Made by a program: the position numbers and the translations under genes. From an uncultured Oscillospiraceae bacterium (GTDB lineage: Bacteria; Bacillota; Clostridia; Oscillospirales; Acutalibacteraceae): a DNA stretch of 64,000 nt. Shown piece after piece: positions 53,084-63,731 of this stretch (position 1 is the first letter of the stretch; each line of letters opens with the position of its first letter). The notes beneath the pieces were generated by a model that saw only the letters and a program-made list of their open reading frames with translations, was not told the DNA's origin and ran no database searches. Location of the stretch: NCBI GenBank assembly GCA_900543395.1, contig UQQT01000002.1:38848-102847 (forward strand). Direction: 5' to 3'.

Positions 53084-53923
53084 TTATTTATATCCTGTCA
53101 CAAATCTTTCAACCGAAAAGAAATCCTGTTCAATCTTAACATTTGAAAAACCGTCAATCATATTTTTAATTTTCGGCGGCTGATTTTCGCCCGATTCGAG
53201 GACAAACATGCCTCCGTCTTTTATGTACCCGAGCCATTTTTCGGCAAGAATTTTATAAAAATCAAGTCCGTCGTCTCCGCCGTCGAGTGCAAGAACGGGT
53301 TCTCTTAAAACTTCCGGCTGAAGAGAAGCTATTTCATCCGATCTGATATAAGGCGGATTGGACAGTATAACGTCGGGAGCCGGCAGAATTTCGCTTTTAT
53401 AACCGTCAGATATATCATACTTAAATATTGTAACATTTTTTACGCCGTTGAGCAACACATTTTTTTCCGCATATGAGAGTGCGTCGGGTGAAATATCAAG
53501 CAAATACACTTCACACCCGGGATTATTGACAGCAACGCTAATACCTATACAACCGGATCCCGAACATAAATCAAAAATAATCCTGTCTTTTTTGCCTTTC
53601 AGAAAGCTGTTTGCTTGATAAACTATAAATTCTGTTTCGATACGAGGGATAAGAACACCTTTTCCCACCTTGAAAGGCAGAGAACAAAATGTCCATTCTC
53701 CCAATATGTACTGTAAAGGCTCTCCGTTTGCACGTCTTTGGACATATTCCGTGGTCTTTTTTTTGGCAGAATCCGGACAGTTGTCATTTTGAAGAAAAAG
53801 CAAATCGGAAACTTTAATTTCTAAACATGAAGCCGTGATTTCTTTTGCTTCATACGATGCATTTTCTATTTTGCATTCGTCAAGTTTTTTTGTTACATTG
53901 TAAAGTAATTCTCTTACTTTCAT
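53084..53923 (-). CDS. prmC: Peptide chain release factor glutamine methyltransferase
   Basis: Methylates the Gln of the GGQ loop of release factors. 279 residues; SAM site IFDLCSGSGCIGIS and catalytic NPPY in VILSNPPYIRSDE. Start overlaps the DUF1385 stop (ATGA). prfA itself is not next to it. Confidence 0.95.
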   Translation of the reverse strand: MKVRELLYNVTKKLDECKIENASYEAKEITASCLEIKVSDLLFLQNDNCPDSAKKKTTEYVQRRANGEPLQYILGEWTFCSLPFKVGKGVLIPRIETEFIVYQANSFLKGKKDRIIFDLCSGSGCIGISVAVNNPGCEVYLLDISPDALSYAEKNVLLNGVKNVTIFKYDISDGYKSEILPAPDVILSNPPYIRSDEIASLQPEVLREPVLALDGGDDGLDFYKILAEKWLGYIKDGGMFVLESGENQPPKIKNMIDGFSNVKIEQDFFSVERFVTGYK

Positions 53924-54930
53924 TTTAAAGTATCGTCGTCGGGATTATCGGTAATAACAGCTTTTACGGAAGCTATACCTACCTCTATCATATCGTCCGT
54001 CGGTTCCTTAGTCGAAATTCTCTGCATCCAAAGTCCGGGTGCCGATATAATCTTCGTAAAGATATTATCTTTACGTCCGGCTAATTTTATAAACTCATAG
54101 CCGATTCCGACAACAAGAGGCAAAACAAGAAGTTTGATAAGAACCCACAGAATACTGTTGTCAAGAATAACCGTTGCGTTCAGCGCGTGAAGTACGGATG
54201 AAAGAACGGACGACACTATAATACTTATTATAAGTACAAGGAAAATAAAGCTTGTTCCGCATCTCGGGTGAAAACGTTTCATTTTTTTTACGTTCTCGAC
54301 AGTGAGTTCGAGTCCGTGTTCGTAACAGAAAATCGTTTTATGTTCTGCGCCGTGATACATGAATACGCGTTTTATATCTTTATTGAGCGATACGACGAAC
54401 ATATATAACACAAATATAATTATCCTTATAAGTCCCTCGAAAAGCGGGTGAAGATTATGATTTTCAAGCCAGCCCGCAGATACATATTTATCAAAAAGAT
54501 CAACACCCTTTGCGGGAAGATACATAAAAAGCAGAATTGCAAGCGCGAGGCCGAGAACCATGGAAATGATTGAAATAATGTTCATCATTTTCGGGCCCAT
54601 TTTATCGTTAAGCCACTTATCAAGCTTTGACATATTCTCCGTATTTTCCTCAGCCTCCAGCTGTCCGGAAAGCTCTGCCGATTCCATAAGGCATTTATAG
54701 CCGAGAATCATTGATTCTACGAAATTGACAACGCCTCTTATAAGCGGAAGTCTCAAAATCTTATATTTATCTCCCGCCTTTTTGAAATCTTTCATTTCGG
54801 TATAAATAGTTCCGTCGGCTTTTCTGACGGATAATGCGGCACCTTTGGGTCCGTTCATCATAATACCCTCTATCAATGCCTGTCCGCCGACAGATGTCTT
54901 TCTGATTTTGGGTTCGTTTGCTTTACTCAT
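53920..54930 (-). CDS. DUF1385 (YqhQ-like) membrane protein
   Basis: 336 residues. N-terminal GGQALIEGIMMNGPKG and the histidine motif MYHGAEHKTIFCYEHGLELTV are the DUF1385 signatures, with about four membrane segments around them. It is coupled to both the histidine kinase gene and prmC by ATGA overlaps. DUF1385-prmC adjacency is conserved in Clostridia; function unknown. Confidence 0.92.
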   Translation of the reverse strand: MSKANEPKIRKTSVGGQALIEGIMMNGPKGAALSVRKADGTIYTEMKDFKKAGDKYKILRLPLIRGVVNFVESMILGYKCLMESAELSGQLEAEENTENMSKLDKWLNDKMGPKMMNIISIISMVLGLALAILLFMYLPAKGVDLFDKYVSAGWLENHNLHPLFEGLIRIIIFVLYMFVVSLNKDIKRVFMYHGAEHKTIFCYEHGLELTVENVKKMKRFHPRCGTSFIFLVLIISIIVSSVLSSVLHALNATVILDNSILWVLIKLLVLPLVVGIGYEFIKLAGRKDNIFTKIISAPGLWMQRISTKEPTDDMIEVGIASVKAVITDNPDDDTLK

Positions 54931-56387
54931 ATATTTTTCCTTTCATCTGTATTCTGCTTTTCCGATTCCGGGCTTAAAGGCAGTATCATCGTCACTCGCG
55001 TTCCGACATTTTCTTCACTCGCAATATCAAGTGTTCCGTTATGCATTTTTATAATTTCGTCAACGACGGCGAGTCCGATTCCCGAACCTCTGACCGAAAC
55101 GTTTGCTTTATAGAATTTTTCCTTAACATGGGACAGATCCTCTTTTGATATTCCGCATCCGGTATCGGTTATTTCAATAACAATATTATTATCGACGGTT
55201 TTGTGGGCACAGACTGAAACCTTTCCGCCCTGTTTATTATATTTAAATGCATTGTCAAGAACGTTTACAAATACCTGTTTTATTCTCGCCGAATCCGCGG
55301 ACATCGGTGCTGTATAATCGGGTGACGAATAGCTTAATTCTATTCCGTCGCGTTTAGCTCTGTCCATAAAAACAAAAACAGCTTCGTCAAGTTCCGCCAA
55401 GACGTCAATCGGTTCAAGCCTCAGAGACAGACGTCCGCTCTGAATCTTCGAAAAGTCAAGCAGTTCTTCAACCAGACTGTAAAGCCTGTCCGTTTCGTTT
55501 ACTATAACACCCAAAGCCTTTTCAGTTATCTCTTTATCCTCGGTTCCCATGCTCATAAGAGTTTCGCCCCAGCCTTTTATGGCTGTAAGCGGAGTCCGCA
55601 GTTCATGCGAAACCGTAGATATAAAGTCGTTTTTAATTCTGTCCGTTCTCGCAATTTCATCTGACATATAGTTAAATGTCTCGCAAAGCTCGCCGATCTC
55701 GTCATCATTATTATAATCATCTATTTTTGCATTAAAATCGCCCGCTGCGAGTTTTTTTGCGGACTCATTTATTTTTTTTACCGGATTAACTATTGATTTT
55801 ATAAAGTAAAGTCCCGAAATGCTGACAAAAAACAGCGCCACTATACATGCGAACGAAATCAGCGCGGTATAGATAACATGTTGACGGTTAAGTCCGCTCA
55901 ATGAAATTATAAAACGAACTGCGCCGCCGAAATCGTTTCCGTTTGACGGCAGAAGAAAAGTTTTTGCTAAAACCTTTTCTCCGGTTGAATATTTGCCAAT
56001 CCATGTACCCTCTCCGTCGTCGGAACGTTTTGCCGTTTCGAAATCCGGCATTTTCGTTTGCTCAACGGGAAATCCCGTAGACGAAACTACGGCGGAGCCT
56101 TTTGGATTTATTACCCAAACCTCCATAAGATTCGAGTAGGCAAAATTCTCAACAAATTCACGTGCTCCGTTTTCAAAAACATTATCCGTCGATCCCGTAT
56201 ATGCGCTGAAAAAATTCTGCATACTTGACACGGAAACTCGCGAATCAATCGAGCTTTCGGCAATTTTATAATAATACTGTTTTAAAGCATAGGAACATAA
56301 AACATTAAAAATAACAAGGACGAGTACGATAATTCCGAATGTGTTGACTATCCATCGCCGTGTTATACCGCTGCCGTGGCTTTTCAT
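54927..56387 (-). CDS. Membrane sensor histidine kinase
   Basis: 486 residues: membrane segment 12-33, an extracytoplasmic sensor (about 40-168), segment 172-194, HAMP, dimerisation domain with phosphoacceptor His261 in STVSHELRTPLTAIKG, and an ATPase domain with DNAFKYNK, ITDTGCGISKED, and GSGIGLAV. No PAS domain, so it is not a full WalK. It partners the response regulator 30 bases upstream. Confidence 0.94.
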   Translation of the reverse strand: MKSHGSGITRRWIVNTFGIIVLVLVIFNVLCSYALKQYYYKIAESSIDSRVSVSSMQNFFSAYTGSTDNVFENGAREFVENFAYSNLMEVWVINPKGSAVVSSTGFPVEQTKMPDFETAKRSDDGEGTWIGKYSTGEKVLAKTFLLPSNGNDFGGAVRFIISLSGLNRQHVIYTALISFACIVALFFVSISGLYFIKSIVNPVKKINESAKKLAAGDFNAKIDDYNNDDEIGELCETFNYMSDEIARTDRIKNDFISTVSHELRTPLTAIKGWGETLMSMGTEDKEITEKALGVIVNETDRLYSLVEELLDFSKIQSGRLSLRLEPIDVLAELDEAVFVFMDRAKRDGIELSYSSPDYTAPMSADSARIKQVFVNVLDNAFKYNKQGGKVSVCAHKTVDNNIVIEITDTGCGISKEDLSHVKEKFYKANVSVRGSGIGLAVVDEIIKMHNGTLDIASEENVGTRVTMILPLSPESEKQNTDERKNI

Positions 56388-56417
56388 TTCAACACCTCAA
56401 AAAACTAAAATCAGCCG

Positions 56418-57122
56418 TTACGGAATCCACTTATACCCCAATCCCCATATAGTCGTCAGGTGTCTCGGCTTTGAAGGTTCTTCTTCTACTTTCATTCGAA
56501 GCCGTCTGATATTGACGTCGACGACCTTATCGTCTCCGAAATAAGAATCTCCCCAAACATATTTTAGAATATCGTTTCGGCTCAGCGCAACGTTCGGATT
56601 GCTCAGAAAATACTCCATGATCTGAAATTCAACCTGAGTTAAATCTATCAGTTCTCCGTTTTTTGTAAGCGTACGGCTTCGCAGATTGAGAATAAACTCT
56701 CCGCCCTCGACAATATCGCTCGCAGATGAATTTACGCGGACATCCTTGTTGACCGTAACTCGTCTGTAAATTGCATCTATACGAGCCATAAGCTCGGACG
56801 GTGAAAAAGGCTTTGTTATGTAGTCGTCCGCACCGACAAGCAAGCCCGTAACCTTATCCATTTCCTGTGTTTTTGCCGTAAGCATTACGATTCCGAGTGT
56901 ATTACTTTTGGCGCGAAGCTGTTTGCATACTTCGAGTCCGTCTACAAGAGGCATCATTATGTCAAGCAGGGCAATATCAAAATCACCTTCGAATTTGTCA
57001 TACAAATCCAAAGCGTCTCTGCCGTTTTCCGCCTCGACAACGTCATATCCGCTTCTTTTGAGATTAATAACTATAAAATCTCTTATTGAATTTTCATCTT
57101 CGGCAACAAGAATTCTTTTCAT
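56418..57122 (-). CDS. OmpR-family response regulator
   Basis: 234 residues from ATG 57122 (AAAGGTG upstream; the GTG at 57131 lies in that site). Receiver with Asp8/Asp9 (AEDEN), phosphoacceptor Asp54 (LLDIMMP) and Lys in TAKTQE, then a winged helix with YVWGDSYFGDDKVVDVNIRRLRMKVEE. Partner of the following kinase. Probable targets include the envelope genes around it; this is inference. Confidence 0.95.
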   Translation of the reverse strand: MKRILVAEDENSIRDFIVINLKRSGYDVVEAENGRDALDLYDKFEGDFDIALLDIMMPLVDGLEVCKQLRAKSNTLGIVMLTAKTQEMDKVTGLLVGADDYITKPFSPSELMARIDAIYRRVTVNKDVRVNSSASDIVEGGEFILNLRSRTLTKNGELIDLTQVEFQIMEYFLSNPNVALSRNDILKYVWGDSYFGDDKVVDVNIRRLRMKVEEEPSKPRHLTTIWGLGYKWIP

Positions 57123-57134
57123 TTCTTTCACCTT

Positions 57135-58496
57135 TTAATATTCGTCGGCAATCTGCAAGGCCGATTTTATCGTTTCAAGATCGATATTATATTGTTCGCT
57201 TTCTTCAAAAAGCGTGCAGTAATACGAATATATCGAACCTGATTTTAAATAGACTCCGTCGGTATATGACGCGGAATCGGATATCAAAACAGCGTTTACG
57301 GAAAACAGCTTCGTTTTCTCGGAATCCGAATTTATATAATAGAACAATGCGCTGTGATTATCCGCGTCAAACACAGCGGAAACCGAATTTATTATATCGT
57401 CCGACAGTTGTATCGTATATCCGTCAGTCGAATTTCTGATATATTCCTTAACCTTTTCAAACTCCTGCGCCTTGCCTGTATACGAATACCATGTAATCAA
57501 ATTTATCTGCTGATTCAAAGACTCGTTATATCTCGACGTTACTTTACTGTCGTTAAGATGTTTTGCAGTGGGAATTTCTATATAACCGTCGCCGTTTATA
57601 TCGGAACACGTTACACTCAGAATTCTTGCAGTCGGACAGTTTCTGAGAGTCAGAATATCCACGTCAACGGGTTTTATAAGCGACTGTGAATTTGAATCCC
57701 AGTAAACAATTTCGGTAACATATGAACCCGAAGCAATTTCGTCAATATACAGATAACAAATTCCGTCTTTTACATCGGAAGTTATACCGGCAAATCCCGT
57801 ATTTTCGGAGTACAGCGTTGTCTTTGCAAAAGAATATATAGTCCCCTTTTCGGAATTCATTTTTAAAAATGTAAGATCCGATGTGTACTGCTCCGCCGTC
57901 GAGTCAAGATATGCAAGTGCAATTTCGCTGTAACCGTCAGAATCTATGTCGGTAAAATACATTTGGGTATACGGCTCCATTGCAAGGAACGTAAAGCCGT
58001 TCGAGCCGTTTTTTAAATTCGAATAAACAGAAAGTCTCTTATTGCTTTTTGAATCAAGTATAGAATAACTTACAAGTATTTCGCAGACATTGTCATTATT
58101 AAGATCTATAAAATCAACGGACTCAACGGAACTTCCGTCGCCCTTGATATCGTTTATGCTTGTCCACTCGCCGTCGATCTTATCGAGAATATTCATATAA
58201 ACAGTATTTTCATCCTCTTTTAACGAATAAAAAACAACTGCCTCGTCCTCACCGTCCGAATCGTAATCGTCAAGGCAGAACGCGGAACGATAACTTCCCG
58301 CAGCGGGAGTTTTCAGTGTTATTTCCCCTTTGTCCATTACGGCATTTTCAAACGCCGTCTGCAAAAGAGCGTTATCTCCGGTAAGGCGCGGTGGCGCTAT
58401 AAGATTTTCGGCCGAATTAAACGGAGATGTGCATGACGAAAAAAATACCGATGCAAAAATCAAAATTGAGCAGACAACTGCAAGGCTTTTTTTCAT
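57135..58496 (-). CDS. Lipoprotein with VCBS/FG-GAP-like repeats
   Basis: 453 residues from ATG 58496; AGGAGG lies 8 bases upstream. Signal peptide with lipobox (ASVFFSSC) gives a lipid-anchored surface protein. The body has repeated Asp-rich loops (DDYDSDGEDEA, DLNNDNVCEI, DIDSDGYSEIA, DINGDGYIEIP) as in VCBS/FG-GAP propellers, so it may bind calcium. No enzyme motif. Placed between cdaR and the two-component genes, perhaps a sensor accessory. Confidence 0.82.
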   Translation of the reverse strand: MKKSLAVVCSILIFASVFFSSCTSPFNSAENLIAPPRLTGDNALLQTAFENAVMDKGEITLKTPAAGSYRSAFCLDDYDSDGEDEAVVFYSLKEDENTVYMNILDKIDGEWTSINDIKGDGSSVESVDFIDLNNDNVCEILVSYSILDSKSNKRLSVYSNLKNGSNGFTFLAMEPYTQMYFTDIDSDGYSEIALAYLDSTAEQYTSDLTFLKMNSEKGTIYSFAKTTLYSENTGFAGITSDVKDGICYLYIDEIASGSYVTEIVYWDSNSQSLIKPVDVDILTLRNCPTARILSVTCSDINGDGYIEIPTAKHLNDSKVTSRYNESLNQQINLITWYSYTGKAQEFEKVKEYIRNSTDGYTIQLSDDIINSVSAVFDADNHSALFYYINSDSEKTKLFSVNAVLISDSASYTDGVYLKSGSIYSYYCTLFEESEQYNIDLETIKSALQIADEY

Positions 58497-58514
58497 CACA
58501 CCGTCCTCCTTTTG

Positions 58515-59516
58515 TTAATTGTCGTTTGAATTTGTAAACGTAATTTCGAATGAAGCGTTAGAATCCGCAAAAGAATAGAATTCGGAAACAGGCAGAGACG
58601 ACGCACTGACCGTCATCTTGTCTCCGTCCTTTATATCCGATGCAGAAACCGAAGCGATAGCAATATTTTTTAACGTATCCGTCTGTTCTGTATCAATACT
58701 GACCTTCGCCGTTTTCGGATTAATCGAATAACCGATACCGTCTGCGGTTCCGCCTATATTAACGCTTAAAGGAATATCCTCACTCTGCCAGACGCTTATT
58801 TTAACTTTGATTTTTTCCTCGAAACGAATATACTCGTTAATCGAAACTGTATCAACCGCGCGCGAACCCTCAAGACTCACAACAGTATCGACAGTCTGCG
58901 TTTTTGCAAGTTTTCCGTCGGTCTCGGGAACTACAACAACCCTGTTTACTTTATCAATTTCCGTTTTCGGTCCGCTGAGCGTTACGTTTGTTGTAAGCGG
59001 AGTAACGTCATGAATCGAGCAGTCGGGGGCTACGGATTCGGAAAGTTTGGATTTATCAACCTCAATATCAAATTTTTTTGATTCGAGTGTATCAAAATAA
59101 ACGGTAACAGATGAGACGGACATATCGACAATCGAAACCTCGTCGGAATTCGACAGAACCGTCGCCTTGATCGGCAGATTTGAAATACCCGCGCTGTCAA
59201 CGTCGTTCGTTCTCGCAACCGCGGAAATATCCTCGGGCTTTAATTTCGAAATAAGATATCTCGGTCCCGAAACTGTAATGTCAACCGTATTGTTATATGT
59301 TCCGAAAATCTGATAGCTGTTTTTTGATATAACTCCGTTTTCCATATCTATTGAAATAGGAACGCTTATCGTAGTCTTTTCGTCAGGGCTTGCATACATT
59401 GCGACTGCAACCCAAACGACGAACGCCCCCAAAAGAGAGATAAGAAAAACGAATTTGTTATTGTCTATAAGTTTTTGAAATCTGCTTTCTTTTTCGTTCT
59501 TAGTTGCGTTTTTCAT
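58515..59516 (-). CDS. cdaR: CdaA regulatory protein CdaR (YbbR domains)
   Basis: 333 residues: one N-terminal membrane segment (NKFVFLISLLGAFVVWVAVAM), then repeated YbbR domains outside. In Firmicutes CdaR binds CdaA and alters c-di-AMP synthesis. The start overlaps the cdaA stop (ATGA). glmM, often third in this cluster, is replaced here by the lipoprotein gene. Confidence 0.93.
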   Translation of the reverse strand: MKNATKNEKESRFQKLIDNNKFVFLISLLGAFVVWVAVAMYASPDEKTTISVPISIDMENGVISKNSYQIFGTYNNTVDITVSGPRYLISKLKPEDISAVARTNDVDSAGISNLPIKATVLSNSDEVSIVDMSVSSVTVYFDTLESKKFDIEVDKSKLSESVAPDCSIHDVTPLTTNVTLSGPKTEIDKVNRVVVVPETDGKLAKTQTVDTVVSLEGSRAVDTVSINEYIRFEEKIKVKISVWQSEDIPLSVNIGGTADGIGYSINPKTAKVSIDTEQTDTLKNIAIASVSASDIKDGDKMTVSASSLPVSEFYSFADSNASFEITFTNSNDN

Positions 59517-60409
59517 TCTTTTTTACCCCCTTTTATCTTTTTCACAGGGGATTTTTTCGACTTTTCGTCCTTTTCATGAGGCAAAAGCAAGTCACTTAAT
59601 TTACTTCTTAATTCGCTGTCGGTTAAGTCTCTGACAAGCTGACCGTCATATGCGATAGAGATAATACCCGTCTCCTCGCTTGTAACAACAACGACTGCGT
59701 CGCTCATAAGACTTACCTCCAGTGCAGCACGGTGTCTCGTTCCGACATGGTCGTAAATCTCTTTTTCGTTTCTTAAAGGTACGACGCATCTTGCCGCAAC
59801 GATTCTGCCCTCATTAATAATTATTGCGCCGTCGTGAAGCGCGGCTTTCGGGAAGAATATGCTCAAAAGCATTTCGTACGTTGTCTGCGAATCGATCGGT
59901 ACGCTCTGCTTCATCAAATCGCCGAGAAGGGAATTTCTCTGGAAAATAATCAGAGAACCTACCTTATCCTCGCTCATCTGTCCGCACGCTCTGCAAACTG
60001 CATTTATAGCGTCAACCGTATCGTTGTCTGACTTATTGTCGGAGAAAAAGGAGAAATTCTTAAGATTCTTACCCTGCCCGAGTCGTTCGAGAACCTGACG
60101 TATTTCCTTACTGAAAATAATAACAAGGATAACAAGAATATTACTTATAACATTGTCAAACAGGAATTTACTTGCACTCATCTGCAAAACGCTTACTAAA
60201 ATGTACAGCAGAATTACAAGTAAAACGCCTTTTATAATCTGAATCGACTGCGATTTTCTCAGCATTATAATCATGCCGTAAAAAATAACGGCAACAAAAA
60301 GAATATCGAGAATATCCGTTATTGAATTTATGCTTGTAACTGCGCCGAAAAATTTAGACCACCATGATGTAAATTCCGACGTAAAGGATAGTGTCATCGG
60401 TATTATCAT
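59513..60409 (-). CDS. cdaA: Diadenylate cyclase CdaA
   Basis: Makes c-di-AMP from two ATP. 298 residues: three membrane segments (about 33-50, 58-76, 84-100) and a DAC domain with DGA (193-195) and RHR (225-227). Both catalytic motifs are complete. A basic tail (KSKKSPVKKIKGGKK) ends the protein. Start ATG 60409 with GGCGGTG 7 bases upstream. First gene of a long operon. Confidence 0.96.
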   Translation of the reverse strand: MIIPMTLSFTSEFTSWWSKFFGAVTSINSITDILDILFVAVIFYGMIIMLRKSQSIQIIKGVLLVILLYILVSVLQMSASKFLFDNVISNILVILVIIFSKEIRQVLERLGQGKNLKNFSFFSDNKSDNDTVDAINAVCRACGQMSEDKVGSLIIFQRNSLLGDLMKQSVPIDSQTTYEMLLSIFFPKAALHDGAIIINEGRIVAARCVVPLRNEKEIYDHVGTRHRAALEVSLMSDAVVVVTSEETGIISIAYDGQLVRDLTDSELRSKLSDLLLPHEKDEKSKKSPVKKIKGGKKE

Positions 60410-60466
60410 CCGTCATCACCGCCTGTATTAGAATCGGTATTACCGTATTATTATAATTATAAAATA

Positions 60467-60943
60467 TTAATCATTATATATAGTGCAAACTGCGTACGCA
60501 CTGATTCCCTCAAGTCTGCCCGTAAAACCGAGTCCCTCTTCCGTCGTAGCTTTTACGTTTACGTTCGAAATCTCCGTCTTGCACAACCGTGAAATATTGC
60601 CTGCCATTTCGGGAACGTACTTCCCGATTTTCGGTTTTTGAGCGATAACGGTGCAATCAATATTGCCGACTTTATACCCGAGCGAGCTTATAAGTTCGAC
60701 AACATGCGAAAGTAAAAGCGTACTGTCAATACCTTTATAGCGTTCGTCCGTATCGGGAAAATGTTTGCCTATATCGCCGAGGGCTGACGCGCCGAGAAGA
60801 GCGTCGCACACAGCATGGATAAGAACGTCCGCGTCCGAATGTCCCAACAGACCGTATTCGTAATCAATTTTGACCCCGCCGAGAATCAATTTTCTGTTCT
60901 CTGCAAATCTGTGAACATCGTAGCCGTGTCCTATCCTTATCAT
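60467..60943 (-). CDS. ispF: 2-C-methyl-D-erythritol 2,4-cyclodiphosphate synthase
   Basis: MEP isoprenoid pathway. 158 residues from ATG 60943; the TTG at 60952 lies in the GAGG site. Metal ligands Asp8 and His10 (GHGYDVHRF) and the His of [21 protein letters not shown] and [11 protein letters not shown] are intact. Stands 21 bases after the aminotransferase gene; ispD is not in the window. Confidence 0.97.
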   Translation of the reverse strand: MIRIGHGYDVHRFAENRKLILGGVKIDYEYGLLGHSDADVLIHAVCDALLGASALGDIGKHFPDTDERYKGIDSTLLLSHVVELISSLGYKVGNIDCTVIAQKPKIGKYVPEMAGNISRLCKTEISNVNVKATTEEGLGFTGRLEGISAYAVCTIYND

Positions 60944-60964
60944 TATTATCAATCCTCGAATATA

Positions 60965-62236
60965 TTATTTATTAAGAAGCTCGTCTGCCGCGGCAAGCTT
61001 CACTCCTATGCAGAGAAGCTCGGCACAGAGTTTCAAATCGTCAATGCTCGGGAACGACGGCGCAATTCTGATATTTCTGTCGTCGGGATCCTTGCCGTAC
61101 GGGAACGTCGCACCTACCGTTGTGAGTGTAAGTCCCGCCTCTTTGCAAAGCTTTCCTACATACGAAGCAGAGCCTGTGTTTACATTAAGACTGATGAAAT
61201 ATCCGCCGTTGGGCTTGTGCCACGAAGCGATACCGAGTCCGCCGAGTTCTTCGTCGAGAATATTAAGAACCGTCTCGAATTTAGGTCTTAATATTTCGGC
61301 ATGCTTCTTCATGTGAGCTTTGAGATCGTCAAGATTCTTAAATACCCTGCAATGACGAAGCTGATTCATTTTATCATTGGAAATTATCTGATAATTCATT
61401 CTGTCAAGAATCATCTTAACATTATTATCGGAAGCGCAAACAGCGGAAATACCCGCGCCGGGGAACGTAACCTTTGAAGTCGAAGCAAACATGACGAAAT
61501 GATCTTCATTGCCGTATTTTTCGGCTTCCTTTATAATATTGGGAAGATAGTCGGTTTCGTCGTAAAGATCGTGTATACAGTACGCGTTATCCCATACGAC
61601 TCTGAAATCCTCCGCGGCGGGCTTCATCATTGCAAGACGCTCGCAGACCTCTTTGGAATATGTAATTCCGTCGGGATTCGAATACTTAGGCACGCAGAAC
61701 ATACCTTTTACACAGGGATCTTTTATAAGCTCCTCTATTTTATCCATATCGGGGCCGTCCGAAAGCATGGGTACGTTTATCATTTCTATTCCGAAATACT
61801 CCGCAATACCGAAATGTCTGTCGTAACCGGGAACAACGGCAATGAATTTAACCTTGTCAAGTTTACACCACGGTGCCGAACCGATACCTTTTGAGTAACA
61901 CTGTGAAATAAAATCAAACATAAGCTGTAAGCTTGCCGTACCGCCGATTATAACGTTCTTCGCCGGCATATCAAACAGCTCCCCGAAAAGCTCCCTGCAT
62001 TCAGCTATTCCGGCAAGAACGCCGTAGTTACGGCAGTCAAGCCCGTCATAGGCTTTGTAATTGTCTTTGTCTATGCTGTCGTAGAGCATATTCGAAAGCT
62101 CCAGCTGCTGCGGCGCGGGCTTACCGCGTGACATATCTATTTTAAGACCTCTGCTCTTAAAATCGTCGTATCTTGCCTGCGTTTCGTTTTTTAAAGCGAT
62201 AAGTTCTTCTTTTGTCATTTCGTTCACGTTTTTCAT
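60965..62236 (-). CDS. PLP-dependent aminotransferase (aspartate aminotransferase Ic-like)
   Basis: 423 residues from ATG 62236 with GAGG about 9 bases upstream. Fold type I; the PLP Lys is in FASTSKVTFPGAG, and DMSRGKPAPQQLEL, NYGVLAGIAECRELF and WDNAYCIHDLYDE match the Aminotran_MocR (PF12897) family. Members in Corynebacterium are aspartate aminotransferases (subgroup Ic), so Asp/2-oxoglutarate is the likely pair; substrate not proven. Located between asnS and ispF, which fits an aspartate-linked role. Confidence 0.85.
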   Translation of the reverse strand: MKNVNEMTKEELIALKNETQARYDDFKSRGLKIDMSRGKPAPQQLELSNMLYDSIDKDNYKAYDGLDCRNYGVLAGIAECRELFGELFDMPAKNVIIGGTASLQLMFDFISQCYSKGIGSAPWCKLDKVKFIAVVPGYDRHFGIAEYFGIEMINVPMLSDGPDMDKIEELIKDPCVKGMFCVPKYSNPDGITYSKEVCERLAMMKPAAEDFRVVWDNAYCIHDLYDETDYLPNIIKEAEKYGNEDHFVMFASTSKVTFPGAGISAVCASDNNVKMILDRMNYQIISNDKMNQLRHCRVFKNLDDLKAHMKKHAEILRPKFETVLNILDEELGGLGIASWHKPNGGYFISLNVNTGSASYVGKLCKEAGLTLTTVGATFPYGKDPDDRNIRIAPSFPSIDDLKLCAELLCIGVKLAAADELLNK

Positions 62237-62279
62237 AATCAAATTCCTCTTTGAATTTTGTTTTCTAAATGTTTTTTTA

Positions 62280-63674
62280 TTAAAATTCCGCAGAACCGGT
62301 GGTTCTCGGGAACGGAAGCACGTCTCTTATATTCGAAATTCCCGTAAGATACATAACAAGTCTTTCAAACCCCAGTCCGAAACCCGCGTGACGGGTTCCG
62401 CCGTATTTTCTCAAATCAAGATACCACCAATAATCCTTTTCATTAAGACCGAGTTCGTTCATTCTCTCTTTGAGTACGTCGAGACGTTCCTCTCTCTGCG
62501 AACCGCCGATTATCTCTCCTATTCCCATAACGAGACAGTCCATTGCAGCCACGGTTTTGCCGTCGTCGTTGAGTCTCATATAGAAAGCCTTTATTTCCTT
62601 GGGATAATCTGTAACAAATACAGGCTTTTTGAAAATTTCCTCGGTAAGATATCTCTCATGTTCTGTCTGAAGATCGCAGCCCCAGCATACTTTATACTCG
62701 AATTTGTCATTATGCTTTTCCAAAAGCTTTACGGCTTCGGTGTAGGTTACTCTGCCGAAATCAGACGAAGCAACGCTTTTAAGCCTTTCAAGAAGTCCTT
62801 TATCTATAAATTTATTGAAGAATTCAAGCTCCGATTTGCAGTTTTCAAGACAGTAATTTATAACATACTTAATCATCGCCTCGGCAAGTTCCATATCGTC
62901 CTCAAGATCGGCAAAAGCGATCTCAGGTTCAATCATCCAAAACTCCGCAGCATGTCTTTGAGTATACGATTTTTCGGCTCTGAATGTAGGACCGAACGTG
63001 TATATTTTTCCGAAAGCCTGAGCCATAATCTCACCCTGAAGCTGACCGGAAACCGTGAGGAATGCTTTTTTTCCGAAGAAATCCTCTTTATAGTCGACAG
63101 CTCCGTTTTCATCCCTGGGAGGATTATCGATATCGAGAGTTGTTACCTTAAACATCTCGCCCGCTCCCTCGCAGTCACTGCATGAGATAAGAGGCGTATG
63201 CGCGTAAAGAAAACCGCGCTCGTTAAAAAATCTATGAATAGCATAGGCCGCCGTGCTTCTGACTCTGAACGCAGCGGAAAGCGTATTCGTTCTGGGTCTT
63301 AAATGTCCTATAGTACGGAGATATTCAAGAGAGTGACTCTTTTTCTGAAGCGGATAATCCGGCGTCGACTCCCCTTCAACTTCAACAGTGTCAGCGTTAA
63401 GCTCAAACGGCTGTTTCGCAGACTGAGTAAGTATAAAATCTCCTGTTACAATAACCGCCGCTCCGACGTTCATAGAAGCGATCTTCTTAAAATCGTCAAT
63501 CTTTCCGTCCTCGAAAACGACCTGAAGCCCCTCAAAGCATCCGCCGTCGTTGATCTGCATAAAGCCGACCGATTTTGAATCTCTTATGGTTCTGACCCAT
63601 CCGCAGACAGTAATCTTTTTACCGGCAAAGTCATTCGGAGCTTTGTATAACTGTTTTATTTCAATTCGCTGCAT
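62280..63674 (-). CDS. asnS: Asparaginyl-tRNA synthetase
   Basis: 464 residues from ATG 63674 (GGAGG 11 bases upstream); upstream in-frame codons to 63746 cross the promoter -10 and are rejected. N-terminal OB-fold for the anticodon ([16 protein letters not shown]), then class II motifs: motif 2 [22 protein letters not shown] and motif 3 [13 protein letters not shown]. Length normal. No T-box leader is seen. Confidence 0.97.
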   Translation of the reverse strand: MQRIEIKQLYKAPNDFAGKKITVCGWVRTIRDSKSVGFMQINDGGCFEGLQVVFEDGKIDDFKKIASMNVGAAVIVTGDFILTQSAKQPFELNADTVEVEGESTPDYPLQKKSHSLEYLRTIGHLRPRTNTLSAAFRVRSTAAYAIHRFFNERGFLYAHTPLISCSDCEGAGEMFKVTTLDIDNPPRDENGAVDYKEDFFGKKAFLTVSGQLQGEIMAQAFGKIYTFGPTFRAEKSYTQRHAAEFWMIEPEIAFADLEDDMELAEAMIKYVINYCLENCKSELEFFNKFIDKGLLERLKSVASSDFGRVTYTEAVKLLEKHNDKFEYKVCWGCDLQTEHERYLTEEIFKKPVFVTDYPKEIKAFYMRLNDDGKTVAAMDCLVMGIGEIIGGSQREERLDVLKERMNELGLNEKDYWWYLDLRKYGGTRHAGFGLGFERLVMYLTGISNIRDVLPFPRTTGSAEF

Positions 63675-63731
63675 AACATTTAATACCTCCGGGATAATAC
63701 CCGATATAAGAATTCTATTTTTATCTTTAAA

